Source: JACJWR01 sp963842975 | GTDB taxonomy: Bacteria > Actinomycetota > Actinomycetes > S36-B12 > UBA10799 | Direction of reading: 5' to 3' | NCBI GenBank assembly: GCA_963842975.1 | Contig: CAWJIH010000012.1 | Coordinates: 53,115 to 117,114 of the forward strand | DNA length: 64,000 nucleotides | Shown: positions 1 through 9,354 of the stretch, one piece after another | How positions within the stretch are numbered: the first letter of the stretch is position 1 | Layout: each line of letters opens with the position of its first letter | Notes under the pieces: generated by a model | What the model saw: only the letters and a program-made list of their open reading frames with translations | Told to the model about the DNA's origin: nothing | Database searches by the model: none | Translations under genes and position numbers: made by a program

Positions 1-25
1 ATCACATCGATGCAAAGGAGCGCAC

Positions 26-1829
26 GTGTCCGGACTCACCCGACGTGGATTTCTCGGGCTGACGGCTGCGCTGGCGGCATCCTTCAGCGTGCCCCAAACC
101 GCCTTGGCGCGGGTGTTGAACGAGCCCCTCGCACCGGCGGATGTGCCGACCACGCTGCGGCAGACTGATTTTGCAGCGCAGTGTCGCGCAGAGCAAGTTC
201 TATCGGACGCTCACAACTGGCCCCGGCGAAGACTTCGCCGTCCGCACCGACCTTGTCGCCGCAGAGCCCGCGGCCGAGCGTGTCGCCGCCCGGCGATCAA
301 TCGCCTACGTCGGGCACACCTCGGATATCCACATCATCGACGCGCAAACCCCAGCCTGGCTTGATCCGGTAGCTGAGTTTGATTTCACCTTGCTGCCGGG
401 GGTGTGCCGGCCGCAGGAGACGATGTCGGTGCACGTTCAGGGCGCCATGATCCAGGCGCTCGCCGACGTCGCCGACAGCCCCGTCACCGGCGCGCCGATG
501 CTCGCCCTGCTCAACACCGGCGACAACTCCGATCGACTGTCGAACCTGGAACTCCGTTGGTACATCGACCTCTTCGACGGAAAGTCAGTGACTCCGAACA
601 GCGGCGACCCCAACCGCTATGAAGGCCCGCAGGCGTGGCCGGAAGTCACCTACGCCTATCACCCCGACGACCCGAGCAACGACCCCTACGGTCAGTACGG
701 GTTCCCCACCATCACCGGCCTGCTCGAGGCGGTCGTCACCAGCGAAGTCGACTCCCCCGGGTCCCCGGCGCCGTGGTACACCGTCTACGGCAACCACGAC
801 GTCACCCTCAACGGCACCTTTGGTGTGGACGAGTCGATACGCAACCTGGCCACCGGTGGCCAGCGGGGTTACGCCTTCCCCGGGTTCGCCTCAGACCTTT
901 TCCGAGGGATGGCAACCGACGTCAGCCCGGCCACCCGATTGTTCAACAATGTCCGCCAGCAGCTGGGAATGAACCCCGGATTCAAGCGGGTGACGGCCGA
1001 TCCGGCTCGGACGATCCTCGACGGCATCGACTTCATGAGGCAACACCTCGACAGCCCGGATCTGCCTGGACCGGTTGGGCATGGCTTCACCCAGGAGAAC
1101 GTCGACAACAAGACGACGTACTGGAAGGCCGACATCGGTCCCGGGTTGCGCATCTTCGGCCTGGACACCTGCAACCAGGTGTTGGGGGCGGACGGCGCGG
1201 TGCCGCAGAGCCAGTTCGACTGGCTGGAGGCCGAGTTGGCGCAGGTGGTGGAGGAAGGCAAACTGGCGATCATCCTTAGCCACCACAACAGCCTCACGCT
1301 GGAGAACACCGCACAAAACGTATTCAACCCCGGCGAACCCCTCATCCATGCCGAGGAGTTCATCGACATGCTCCTGAAGTACCCGAACATGGTTGCGTGG
1401 TTCAACGGGCACACCCACATCAACACGATCCAGGCCCATGCCCGCGAAAGCGGCGTCGGCGGCTTCTGGGAGATCACCACCGCGTCCTGCATCGACTATC
1501 CGCAACAGTCGCAGGTGGTGGACATCGTCGACAACCGCGATGGCTCAATGTCGCTGTTCTGCGTGACCTTGGATCATGCGTCCCCGCCGGAGTGGCGCGA
1601 GGGTGATTTCTCGCAGGTGGGGATCGCCTCACTCAGCCGCGAATTGGCTTCCAACGACTGGACGGCCGACCCGCTAATGCGCCGGGGATCGCCACTGGAC
1701 CGCAACGTCGAGTTGCTGCTGCCCTCGCCATTCGACCTGTCCCGGATCTCCGACGCCGACCTTGAGCGGGCCTACGGCGAAAGCACCGCGCGAAGGATGG
1801 CCATGACCCAGGAAGGAGGCGCCGCATGA
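26..1829 (+). CDS. Tat-exported metallophosphoesterase, frameshifted copy
   Basis: Calcineurin-like metallophosphoesterase of the large secreted actinobacterial type (resembles the family I know as TIGR03767). It starts at GTG 26 behind AAAGGAG and opens with a twin-arginine signal (TRRGFLG followed by a hydrophobic Ala/Leu segment). Metal-binding blocks follow in the usual order: SDIHIIDAQ, NTGDNSD, YGNHD, LSHHNS and NGHTHINTI. The frame breaks near base 167: the signal-peptide frame reads ...TTLRQT and the rest continues one base later as ILQRS..., so one extra base is present relative to the intact paralogue at 27153-28967, which reads straight through as TTLQQTILQR. The stop overlaps the following lipoprotein gene (ATGA). 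The substrate is unknown. It is either a real pseudogene or a sequence error; I favour error, because the remaining 550 codons are open and well conserved. Confidence 0.85.
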
Positions 1830-2242
1830 GGCGCTTTGGGATGACTGTTGCGGCCGCGGCTTGTGCCGCCGCCGTCACCATCACGGGCTGCTCGCAGGTC
1901 GCACAACTTCGACCCGTCGCCGGAGATGCCCTCATTACTTTGCGCACGGTGACGATCGACACTGTGTTGGACTCCGGCGGCACTTTCAAGACCGTTCCGG
2001 CGTGCAGCGCCGATGGCGAAAATCTCTCCTGTGAAGGGCTCACCAGCGACGGTCAGGCAGTTCTGAGTGAAGGTCAGAAGCTGACGAAGGTGGAAATCCC
2101 GAGTGAGTTCGCCGACCAGGTGCCCGGTTGGGCCAAGGACACCGACAGCTTCGTGGTCGCGAAAGTGACAGTTGGGCAGGACGTGCTCTACAACGGAGTT
2201 GCCATCGAGCTCCTCGACGAGACCGGGAGGACGGACCAGTGA
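1826..2242 (+). CDS. small lipoprotein, unknown function
   Basis: Encodes 138 residues with a short lipoprotein signal: MRR, a hydrophobic Ala/Val stretch and the lipobox ITGC, so Cys22 is the likely acylated residue. The mature part is about 115 residues, with two further cysteines (PACSADGENLSC) that could form a disulfide. No known domain is recognised. The ATG overlaps the stop of the upstream metallophosphoesterase by 4 nt, and its own TGA overlaps the GTG of the following membrane-protein gene, so the three are almost certainly co-transcribed and translationally coupled. This suggests an envelope-associated job linked to the phosphoesterase, which is inference only. Confidence 0.8.
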   Translation: MRRFGMTVAAAACAAAVTITGCSQVAQLRPVAGDALITLRTVTIDTVLDSGGTFKTVPACSADGENLSCEGLTSDGQAVLSEGQKLTKVEIPSEFADQVPGWAKDTDSFVVAKVTVGQDVLYNGVAIELLDETGRTDQ

Positions 2243-2941
2243 GCGACCTCAAGGCCGAGCAGGCGCCGGTGCGGCGCACGGCATCGGAAAAGCCCAAACG
2301 TTTCGGATTCTCCGCGCTGGTGACTGGGTTTGCCCGGATGTGGCGTGGATTCCTGCCCGTGATCGTCATTGTGCTGGTCAACGCGCTGGTGCAGGCGCTA
2401 TTGACGTTCTGGAATCCCCAGGTTGGAGTTGAGCTTCTCGTACGTGGTCGCGTTTGTGATCTCCGCAGCGATGCTGATTGTCTGGCTGGCAGTGCTTGCT
2501 CGGACGGCGCTCACGGCGGTCGACACCAAGGTGGGTCTGTCCGAGGCCTTCGCTGCCGCGGTACCTGTGTTGGGCCGATTCGCGATCTGGGTCGTGGTGC
2601 AGTGGGTGTTGATCCTGATTGGTTTCCTGATCTTCCCTCTGCTTGGCATTCTGATCGGCGTGCTCACCGCGTTCGTCCCGCTGGCTGCCGCAGATGGGCA
2701 AGGGAATCCGTTCGCAGCGAACTTTCGCGCTATCAAGGATCGTCCCGGCCGTTGGCTGATCACCAGCGTGATCTTCCTGGTGCTGGCGGCGGTTCTGCTG
2801 GTGCTCAGTGCAGTGAACGTCTTCTTCATCCACGGGACCGTCGCGTCGTTCATCTTCTGGCTGGTGATCGGGCTGGTTGCCAGTTGGCTGCTCACCGCCT
2901 ACGCCGCGATTTACCGCAGCACCCGGGTCGGCCGGGCCTAG
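2239..2941 (+). CDS. multi-pass membrane protein, frameshifted
   Basis: The GTG at 2239 overlaps the previous stop. The first about 60 codons give a charged cytoplasmic N-terminus (SEKPKRFGFSALV) and a transmembrane helix (PVIVIVLVNALVQALLTFW). The reading frame then moves by one base near 2421 and continues from ELSFSYVVAFVIS with four or more hydrophobic helices to the TAG at 2939-2941. One extra base around 2420-2422 explains the break. The repaired protein would be about 233 residues. I do not recognise the family. An alternative is two genes, with the second starting at TTG 2423, but the helices run on naturally across the break. It is the third gene of the phosphoesterase-lipoprotein-membrane operon. 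Confidence 0.65.
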
Positions 2942-2965
2942 GCCTGAGGCCGGGCCTAGGCCTGA
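2930..2965. repeat. 18-bp tandem repeat with palindromic core
   Basis: Two exact head-to-tail copies of an 18-bp unit (GGCCGGGCCTAGGCCTGA) occupy 2930-2947 and 2948-2965. Each contains the 10-bp palindrome GGCCTAGGCC. The first copy includes the stop codon of the membrane protein. The array lies between convergent genes, so a bidirectional terminator or a chance duplication are both possible; there is no T-run. Confidence 0.6.
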
Positions 2966-2977
2966 GCACCGTTGGGG

Positions 2978-3829
2978 TTACCGCGGGAGTCGGGTGAGGG
3001 AAACCTCGACGCCGAGCGATTCTGAATGACCGCCGGCGTAGATGCCCTTCAAAGGGCTCACGTCGGAGTAGTCGCGGCCTCGCGCCACGATCACATGACC
3101 CACCCCGACAACCCGGCCGTTGGTGGGATCCAGACCGTGCCATTCGCCGTCCCAGACCTCCACCCACGCGTGGGATTCGCCGGTCACTCGCTCGCCGATT
3201 TCGCCGCTGCCGGTGTAAAGGTAACCCGAGACATACCGCGCCGGAATCCCAAGCGGGCGCAACAGCGACAGGGTCACATGGGTGAAGTCTTGACACACGC
3301 CAACCCCATTGGCCCACGCCTCCGAGGCGGTGGTGAACACATTGGTTGATCCCGGGGTGTAGCGCATTTGCTGTTCCACCGCGGTAACCGCGGCCTGAAT
3401 CGCCTGCGCTGGGCGCTCGTAGGCAGCCAACTCGGCCAGCAGATCGGCTCGCGACGGATCGGCGCGGGCGTCGTCGACGTAGGTGCTCGGGCGCAGGAAT
3501 TCGCACCAAGCGTCGGTCACTGACTCATCTGCTAGGTCGGTCCACGTGATGCTGGACTCCACCGGGGTGGTCTGCGAGGTCTCCACCACCGAACTCGACG
3601 TGACGTCTAGCACCGTGTGGGGTTCGTGCAGGTCGAAGGCCTCGACGGTGGTGCCCCAGTAGTCGGTGTACGTCTGCACCCGGGCGGACGGATTCACCCG
3701 CAACTCGTGCGCGATCAGCAACTGTCCACCGCCGTCCGCCGGTGTCATGCGGGTCTCGTTGAAGGACGCAGACACCGGTTTGGTGTAGCGCAGCCCGGTG
3801 TGGTGGGACACCTTCAGCCGCCAACTCAT
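2978..3829 (-). CDS. transglutaminase-like cysteine protease family protein
   Basis: 283 residues. An N-terminal transglutaminase-associated domain (SWRLKVSHHTGLRYTKPVSAS, residues 2-110) precedes a transglutaminase core with Cys in GVGVCQDFTHV, His in ESHAWVEVWDG and Asp in GLDPTNG, the papain-like triad of the family. There is no signal peptide, so it is cytoplasmic. The start ATG overlaps the upstream stop as TGATG; an ATG four codons earlier is possible. It is the third gene of an operon with the alpha-E and circularly permuted ATP-grasp genes. This trio is widely conserved and predicted to make and hydrolyse or cross-link an amide-bonded peptide, but to my knowledge the product is not established. 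Confidence 0.9.
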   Translation of the reverse strand: MSWRLKVSHHTGLRYTKPVSASFNETRMTPADGGGQLLIAHELRVNPSARVQTYTDYWGTTVEAFDLHEPHTVLDVTSSSVVETSQTTPVESSITWTDLADESVTDAWCEFLRPSTYVDDARADPSRADLLAELAAYERPAQAIQAAVTAVEQQMRYTPGSTNVFTTASEAWANGVGVCQDFTHVTLSLLRPLGIPARYVSGYLYTGSGEIGERVTGESHAWVEVWDGEWHGLDPTNGRVVGVGHVIVARGRDYSDVSPLKGIYAGGHSESLGVEVSLTRLPR

Positions 3830-4752
3830 CAGTGACTCCATACCGTTGTCCCCACTTGCCGGAAGAAGGCATCCGAAACTTCCATGCCCGCTTGGGTGGA
3901 ACTGACTAGCCCGCTCTCGGCCATTGCGTCCACCGTCGCCGGATCCGGTGAAGAGGACGAGAACTCCAGGGCGCTTCGGAGCAAACCCACGGTGCGCAGC
4001 AGCCGACCCGTACCGTCCTCGGAACCTTGACTCTCGAGCGCCCGGACTGTGTCCTCGGCGATTCGGGAGGATCCCAGCATGGACCTGGGGAACAACGGAT
4101 CGAGCACCAGGAAACCGCGGACTTGCTCGCCGCTCATCGGGTTCCGGCCGCGTAGGAACGCGTGCAGCCCACCGGTCGCGCGCAGCATTGCCACCGGTCC
4201 TGATTCGGGCCACATCAACTCGTGGTGCACGGCCAGGAGCCGGGCCGTCATGTCGATGCGTTCCAGCGTGCGGCCGAGCCGCAGGAACAGATAGCCCTCA
4301 TCGCGGGGGGAGGTCCAGTCGATCACCCCATGGACCACGGCAAGGCGCTCCAACACGCCGTGCAGCAGCACCCCGGGGCTTCGGATGTCTGGCTTGCTCA
4401 CGGCCAGCGAGAGTCGCATGTCGACGCTGTTGAGGGCTTCGAAGACGTCGGCCGAAAGCGCATCGCGAATCGCACGTGCGTTCTCTCGGGCAGCGTGGAC
4501 TGCGCCGCTGACGGTGCTGGGGTCCTCGGGATCACCCAGGACCACCCGGACGAGCTCCGCCGGCGTGAATTCGGTGTTTGCCTCCTCGGGCAGCATCAAG
4601 GCGTCGAGCAGCACCCGAGCGCCACGTTCCGGCGTGACTCGCTTGTCTTCCACAATCAACTGGTGGTGTTCAGCGAGGAGCCGCGCGCTGGCCTCGGACC
4701 GCTCTACGTATCGGCCGATCCAGTAGAAACTCTCGGCCAGCCGGCTCAGCAT
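3829..4752 (-). CDS. alpha-E domain-containing protein (DUF403)
   Basis: 307 residues, all-helical. It begins with the family's diagnostic MLSRLAESFYWIGRYVERSE and continues with LLAVHHELMWP and FLVLDPLFPRSM. It is cytoplasmic with no signal or membrane segment. Alpha-E proteins almost always accompany a circularly permuted ATP-grasp and a transglutaminase-like protein, as here. They are thought to be partners or scaffolds of the ATP-grasp ligase, not enzymes with a known reaction. The start overlaps the end of the upstream ATP-grasp gene by 7 nt and the stop overlaps the transglutaminase start, so the three are translationally coupled. Confidence 0.92.
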   Translation of the reverse strand: MLSRLAESFYWIGRYVERSEASARLLAEHHQLIVEDKRVTPERGARVLLDALMLPEEANTEFTPAELVRVVLGDPEDPSTVSGAVHAARENARAIRDALSADVFEALNSVDMRLSLAVSKPDIRSPGVLLHGVLERLAVVHGVIDWTSPRDEGYLFLRLGRTLERIDMTARLLAVHHELMWPESGPVAMLRATGGLHAFLRGRNPMSGEQVRGFLVLDPLFPRSMLGSSRIAEDTVRALESQGSEDGTGRLLRTVGLLRSALEFSSSSPDPATVDAMAESGLVSSTQAGMEVSDAFFRQVGTTVWSH

Positions 4753-6416
4753 GCCGGTTCACCTCCGTCCACCTGGACCCGCGCTTCGGGTTGGGCCTGT
4801 TGCTGTTGCTGTTCGGACTGCTGGCGCATGCGCTCCTCGGAAATACGGGGGCCAGTTTCTCGCCATCCGGGCTGCCGCCGGTACCGACGGTCGATTCCGA
4901 TGAATCCTTCTGCCGTGCCATCTGCCACCGCGGGCCCGGGCTCGGCGGAGATTCCACCCTGGCCGTCGTCAAGCACCCACGTGTCTTTCGATCCGCCACC
5001 TTGCGAGGAGTTCACCACCAAGGAGCCCTTCCGGAGGGCGACCCGGGTGAGCCCGCCAGGCAGCACCCACACCCGTTCGCCGTCGTTGACTGCGAACGGT
5101 CGCAAGTCCACGTGGCGCGGCTCGATGGATCCTTCACCCACCGCGCTGGGGGAGGTCGAGAGGGTCAGCACCGGTTGGGCCACCCAGGCTCGGGGGCTCT
5201 CCTTGATCGAAACCGCCACCTGGGCCAGTTCGTCATCACTGGCCTGGTGGCCCATGACTAGGCCGTAGCCACCTGAGCCATCGACTGGTTTGAGCACCAT
5301 GGAGTCCAGCCGATCCAGGACGTATTCGCGGACTTCCCGGTCCTGTAGGTCGTACGTGGGGACGTTCGGCAGGATGGGCTTTTCCCCCAAGTAGTACTCG
5401 ATGATCTTGGGTACGTATGGATACAGCGCCTTGTCGTCGGCGACGCCGTTGCCAATCGCATTCGCGATGGTCACGGTGCCGGCTCGGGCGGCGTTGAGGA
5501 TCCCTGGGACGCCCAATAGCGACTGGGGGCGAAAATGCACCGGATCCAGGTATTCGTCGTCGATCCGGCGGTAGATCACATGTACCTGCCGCGGTCCTTG
5601 GGTGGTGCGCATGAACACGCTGCCCTCGCGACAGAAAAGGTCGCGGCCTTCGACCAACTCGGTTCCCATGCGACGGGCCAGGAAAGCGTGCTCGAAGTGA
5701 GCCGAGTTGTGCACGCCAGGTGTGAGTACCACCACCGTCGGATCCGGGACCCCGTGTGGGCCCGCACTCACCAGCGAGGCGAATAGCCGTTCGGGGTATT
5801 CCGAGATAGCCCGCACCCGCTGGGTGGGGAAGAGCTCGGGCACCACATGCGCGAGCGTGCGGCGGTTCTCCAAGACGTAGGAGACTCCCGATGGGTTGCG
5901 CAGGTTGTCTTCAAGGACCCGGATGGTGCCTTCTTGGTCGCGCACCAAGTCGACGCCGGCCACATGAATGCGTACTCCGTTTGGCGGATGGAAGCCGTGC
6001 GCCGCCCGGTGGTAGTGCGCCGATGATGTCACCAGAGCCTTGGGCACGATTCGCTCGGAGAGGATCTGGCCAAGGCCGTAGACATCGTCGAGGAACATCT
6101 CCAAGGCACGGATCCGCTGTCCCACCCCGGCGTCGATGGTGCGCCACTCTTCCGCGGCGATCACCCGGGGGATGAGATCCATCGGGAGTGGCCGCTCCCG
6201 ACCGCTCAGGGTGAAAGTTATGCCCTGTGCTGTGAGGTGGCTATCGCGAACTCTGCCCCGTTCGCGCAGGCCTTCGGGTCCGAGTGCTCGAAGGGCCGAC
6301 TCCAAATGCTCAAGGCCACTTCGGGGGCGGCCTTCCACGTCATACATCTCGTCGTATGCCCCGGGTGTTGGCGAATAACCCGGGTACGGAGTGAGGAGTT
6401 GGTTCTCAGTGCTCAT
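4746..6416 (-). CDS. circularly permuted type 2 ATP-grasp protein
   Basis: 556 residues from ATG 6416 (MSTENQLLTPYPGYSP). It belongs to the circularly permuted ATP-grasp family (DUF404/DUF407). Typical blocks are YDEMYD near the N-terminus, RVLEDNLRNPSGVSYVLENR, VVVLTPGVHNSAHFEHAFLA, YLDPVHFRPQSLLGVPG, GNGVADDKALYPYVP and the lysine-containing strand MVLKPVDGSGGYGLVMG. ATP-grasp enzymes form carboxylate-amine bonds through an acyl-phosphate; the substrate here is unknown. The C-terminus has a Gln-rich tail (QQSEQQQQQAQPE) just before the stop, unusual for the family and probably disordered. First gene of the three-gene operon. The divergent spacer to tmsA (6417-6681) should hold promoters for both. 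Confidence 0.92.
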   Translation of the reverse strand: MSTENQLLTPYPGYSPTPGAYDEMYDVEGRPRSGLEHLESALRALGPEGLRERGRVRDSHLTAQGITFTLSGRERPLPMDLIPRVIAAEEWRTIDAGVGQRIRALEMFLDDVYGLGQILSERIVPKALVTSSAHYHRAAHGFHPPNGVRIHVAGVDLVRDQEGTIRVLEDNLRNPSGVSYVLENRRTLAHVVPELFPTQRVRAISEYPERLFASLVSAGPHGVPDPTVVVLTPGVHNSAHFEHAFLARRMGTELVEGRDLFCREGSVFMRTTQGPRQVHVIYRRIDDEYLDPVHFRPQSLLGVPGILNAARAGTVTIANAIGNGVADDKALYPYVPKIIEYYLGEKPILPNVPTYDLQDREVREYVLDRLDSMVLKPVDGSGGYGLVMGHQASDDELAQVAVSIKESPRAWVAQPVLTLSTSPSAVGEGSIEPRHVDLRPFAVNDGERVWVLPGGLTRVALRKGSLVVNSSQGGGSKDTWVLDDGQGGISAEPGPAVADGTAEGFIGIDRRYRRQPGWRETGPRISEERMRQQSEQQQQQAQPEARVQVDGGEPAC

Positions 6417-6681
6417 TCGGCGGCTCCCTACGGAACCGGTGCGGACGCGGGCGTCGGTTCCTAGCGTCCTAACATTAGCGCCGTGCCGCCCGCCTTCACG
6501 ACCTCGTGGGGAGGAATGAAACACAACCGTCACATGGGCCGCCGCAATTGACTCGCCGGTTACATCGGAGTCATCGGTTTCAGTAACTGTGGCCGCAGCG
6601 GCTGGGGAAGCGCTACATTGCCAAGAAGTCAACGCGGGCGGTGGAGAAGGGCTAGAGGAGCAGGCGTGGAGCGTAAGCAGT

Positions 6682-8073
6682 ATGCAGTTGGCGCCGCACT
6701 TGCCGCCAGGCGTGCGCGAGCGATACCAGCGCCGCGTGGCTGAAGTGCTGGCGATGTATCGTGCGATCCCGCCGGGGTCGCCGGTTCGCTTGGCGAAGCA
6801 GACATCAAACCTCTTCCGCGTCCGCGCGCCATCGACCGCTCCGGGTTTGGATGTTTCCCAGTTCACCGGTGTCCTGGCCGTGGACCCTGTCGCCAGGACC
6901 GCAGACGTGCTCGGCATGACCACCTACGAGGACCTCGTTGCGGTCACCTTGCGTGCTGGCTTGATGCCGCTGGTGGTCCCACAGCTGAAAACCATCACGC
7001 TCGGTGGGGCCGTGACCGGTCTGGGAATCGAGTCATCGTCTTTCCATGCTGGATTGCCGCACGAATCGGTGCGCGAGATGGACATCCTCACCGGCTCTGG
7101 CGAAGTCGTCACGGCCCGCCCGGACAATGAACACGCCGATCTCTTCTTCGGGTTCCCCAATTCCTACGGCACGCTCGGGTACGCCCTGCGCCTCACCATC
7201 GATCTCGCGCCCGTTGCCCCGTATGTGGAACTCGAACATGTGCGTTTCCACACCGCTGAGGACGTGGCCGCTGCCATGCAGCAGATCGCCGATACCCGTA
7301 CCTATGCAGGCCGGGAGGTCGACTTCTGTGATGGGACCGTGTTCTCCCCCGGGGAGCTCTACCTCACCCTGGGTCGGTGGGTTGAGCAGGCGCCGTATGT
7401 GAGCGACTACACCGGAAACAGCATCTACTACCGATCGGTTGCTGCGCGGCATCGCGACTACCTCTCGGCGGCGGACTACATCTGGCGCTGGGACTCCGAT
7501 TGGTTCTGGTGTTCAGCAGGGGTCGGCGCGCAGAACCCATGGTTGCGCCCGCTGATTCCGCGCCGCTATCTGCGATCCGACACCTACTTCAAGATCGTCA
7601 ACTTTGCTCGCCGCAAAGGCCTCGTCGCGCGGTGGGATGCGGCCCGCGGGAAACCTGCGAGGGAGTATGTGATCCAGGACGTTGAGGTGCCAGTGAGTCG
7701 GCTCGGTGAGTTCCTGGAGTTCTTCCACGCCGAAGTCGGGATCTTGCCGGTCTGGTTGTGCCCGCTGCGACAGCGTGACCCGTCCAGACGCTGGGATCTC
7801 TATGTCATGGAGCCGGACACGGTTTACGTTAACGTTGGATTTTGGGCTAGCGTCGAGATCGCCCCCGGTAGGGTCGAGGGTGACGTCAACCGTGCAATCG
7901 AACGGGAGGTGGAGCGACTTGGCGGGCGAAAGTCGCTCTATTCGACGAGCTACTACCCGCCCGAGGAGTTCTGGGGGATCTACAACGGGGAGGCGTATGC
8001 CGACCTCAAGAATCGATACGACCCAGAGTCACGACTGTTGGATCTGTACGCCAAATGCGTGGCTGGGAGGTAA
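6682..8073 (+). CDS. tmsA: FAD-binding oxidoreductase for 10-methyl fatty acid synthesis (TmsA/BfaA-like)
   Basis: 463 residues from ATG 6682. An FAD-linked oxidoreductase of the PCMH/VAO fold: the N-terminal FAD-binding half includes TITLGGAVTGLGIESSSFH (about residues 103-121) and NSYGTLGYALRLTI, and the C-terminal half ends YGDLKNRYDP-like (YADLKNRYDPESRLLDLY). It sits 6 bp upstream of a cyclopropane-fatty-acid-synthase-like methyltransferase. In actinobacteria this pair makes 10-methylstearic (tuberculostearic) type acids: the methyltransferase methylenates oleoyl phospholipid and the flavoprotein reduces the methylene to methyl. Assignment rests on the pairing and family features. The Shine-Dalgarno near ATG 6682 is poor; GAGGAG at 6655 is too distant, so the start is tentative. 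Confidence 0.85.
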   Translation: MQLAPHLPPGVRERYQRRVAEVLAMYRAIPPGSPVRLAKQTSNLFRVRAPSTAPGLDVSQFTGVLAVDPVARTADVLGMTTYEDLVAVTLRAGLMPLVVPQLKTITLGGAVTGLGIESSSFHAGLPHESVREMDILTGSGEVVTARPDNEHADLFFGFPNSYGTLGYALRLTIDLAPVAPYVELEHVRFHTAEDVAAAMQQIADTRTYAGREVDFCDGTVFSPGELYLTLGRWVEQAPYVSDYTGNSIYYRSVAARHRDYLSAADYIWRWDSDWFWCSAGVGAQNPWLRPLIPRRYLRSDTYFKIVNFARRKGLVARWDAARGKPAREYVIQDVEVPVSRLGEFLEFFHAEVGILPVWLCPLRQRDPSRRWDLYVMEPDTVYVNVGFWASVEIAPGRVEGDVNRAIEREVERLGGRKSLYSTSYYPPEEFWGIYNGEAYADLKNRYDPESRLLDLYAKCVAGR

Positions 8074-8079
8074 CTGACG

Positions 8080-9312
8080 ATGAAGATCGCCGAAGCGATT
8101 GCCCTGGTACTCGGACCCGACAGTCGAGTGGCGGTGCGCGCGTATGACAACAGCGAAGCTGGCCCAACCGATCCGTTGGCCACCATGGTGCTGCGCAATC
8201 CCACCGCGCTGCAGTACATGGTGACGGCCCCCAGCGATCTTGGTCTGGCGCGGGCCTACGTGACCGGTGCCATCGATGTGGAGGGCGACCTCCGGCAGGC
8301 AGTCACGGAATTGGCCCAGGTCGACCCAAAGCGGCTGAGTCCGGCCGATTTCGTGGCCATCGGGCGGACAGTGGGGCTCAAGCACGTACGCCGACCACCG
8401 ATCCCGCCGCAGGAGGTTCGGATGAGTGGCCTGCGTCGCCACACCAAAAGACGCGACGCGGCCGCGATCTCGCACCACTATGACGTCTCCAACGGGTTCT
8501 ACCAGCAGATACTCGGCCCTTCCATGGCTTACACCTGCGCGGTCTTCCCAACGCCGGACGCCACCTTGGAACAAGCCCAGGAGTTCAAGTTCGACCTCGT
8601 GTGTCGCAAACTTGGCCTCCAGCCAGGAATGCGCCTGCTTGATGTCGGCTGTGGTTGGGGAGGTATGGCGGTTCATGCAGCCCGGGAATACGGGGCAGCC
8701 GTCACCGCAGTGACCCTTTCGCGGCAGCAGGCCGACTACGGGGCCAAATTAGTGGCCGAGTTGGGGCTGTCCAACTTGGTGGAAGTCCGGCACGGCGACT
8801 ACCGCGATGTTGCTGAAACCGGCTTTGATCGGGTCTCCTCCATCGGGCTGACCGAACACATCGGCTACCGCAACTACCCCGCCTACTTCGCTTTCCTGCT
8901 CAGCAAACTCAACCCGGAAGGTCGACTGCTCAACCACACCATCACGCGCAACGACGGCACTCAGCGGGCAAAATCGGGTGGCTTCATCAACCGCTACATC
9001 TTCCCCGATGGCGAACTGGCTGGGCCGGCGCAGGTGATGGGGGCGATGAACGATGCGGGCTTCGAGATCCAACATGAGGAGAATTTTCGCCTGCATTACG
9101 CCGAGACCTTGCACCGTTGGTCCGACAACCTCATGGCCGACTGGGAAGGCGCGGTGGCCGAAGTCGGCATGCTCAAGGCCCGCACGTGGCGGCTCTACCT
9201 CACGTTCTCGCGCGTCGGCTTCGAGATCAACCGGATCCAACTTCACCAGTTCCTGGGCACCGTGACGACCGCTGCCGGTGAGTCCGGCTACCCCTGGCGG
9301 CACGAGTTCTAA
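8080..9312 (+). CDS. tmsB: SAM-dependent fatty acid methyltransferase, CFA synthase family (TmsB/BfaB-like)
   Basis: 410 residues. The cyclopropane-fatty-acid synthase family is clear: HYDVSNGFYQQILGPSMAYTCAVF, the SAM-binding glycine motif LLDVGCGWGGMA (about residues 186-197), and the conserved SIGLTEHIGYRNYPAYF and GFINRYIFPDGEL blocks. The N-terminal extension of about 110 residues (VLGPDSRVAVRAYDNS...) is typical of the UfaA1/TmsB subgroup, not of E. coli Cfa. It would add a methylene from S-adenosylmethionine across the double bond of a phospholipid-bound oleate. Only 6 bp separate it from tmsA, so the two are one operon. Confidence 0.88.
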   Translation: MKIAEAIALVLGPDSRVAVRAYDNSEAGPTDPLATMVLRNPTALQYMVTAPSDLGLARAYVTGAIDVEGDLRQAVTELAQVDPKRLSPADFVAIGRTVGLKHVRRPPIPPQEVRMSGLRRHTKRRDAAAISHHYDVSNGFYQQILGPSMAYTCAVFPTPDATLEQAQEFKFDLVCRKLGLQPGMRLLDVGCGWGGMAVHAAREYGAAVTAVTLSRQQADYGAKLVAELGLSNLVEVRHGDYRDVAETGFDRVSSIGLTEHIGYRNYPAYFAFLLSKLNPEGRLLNHTITRNDGTQRAKSGGFINRYIFPDGELAGPAQVMGAMNDAGFEIQHEENFRLHYAETLHRWSDNLMADWEGAVAEVGMLKARTWRLYLTFSRVGFEINRIQLHQFLGTVTTAAGESGYPWRHEF

Positions 9313-9354
9313 CTAGCCCGCAAGCAGGCTGAGCACGACCGGGCGGTTCGGTGG

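Noticed and set aside
869..1505. Long open frames antisense to the first metallophosphoesterase
   Set aside because: Their composition mirrors the high third-position GC of the sense gene; the sense strand carries all catalytic motifs.
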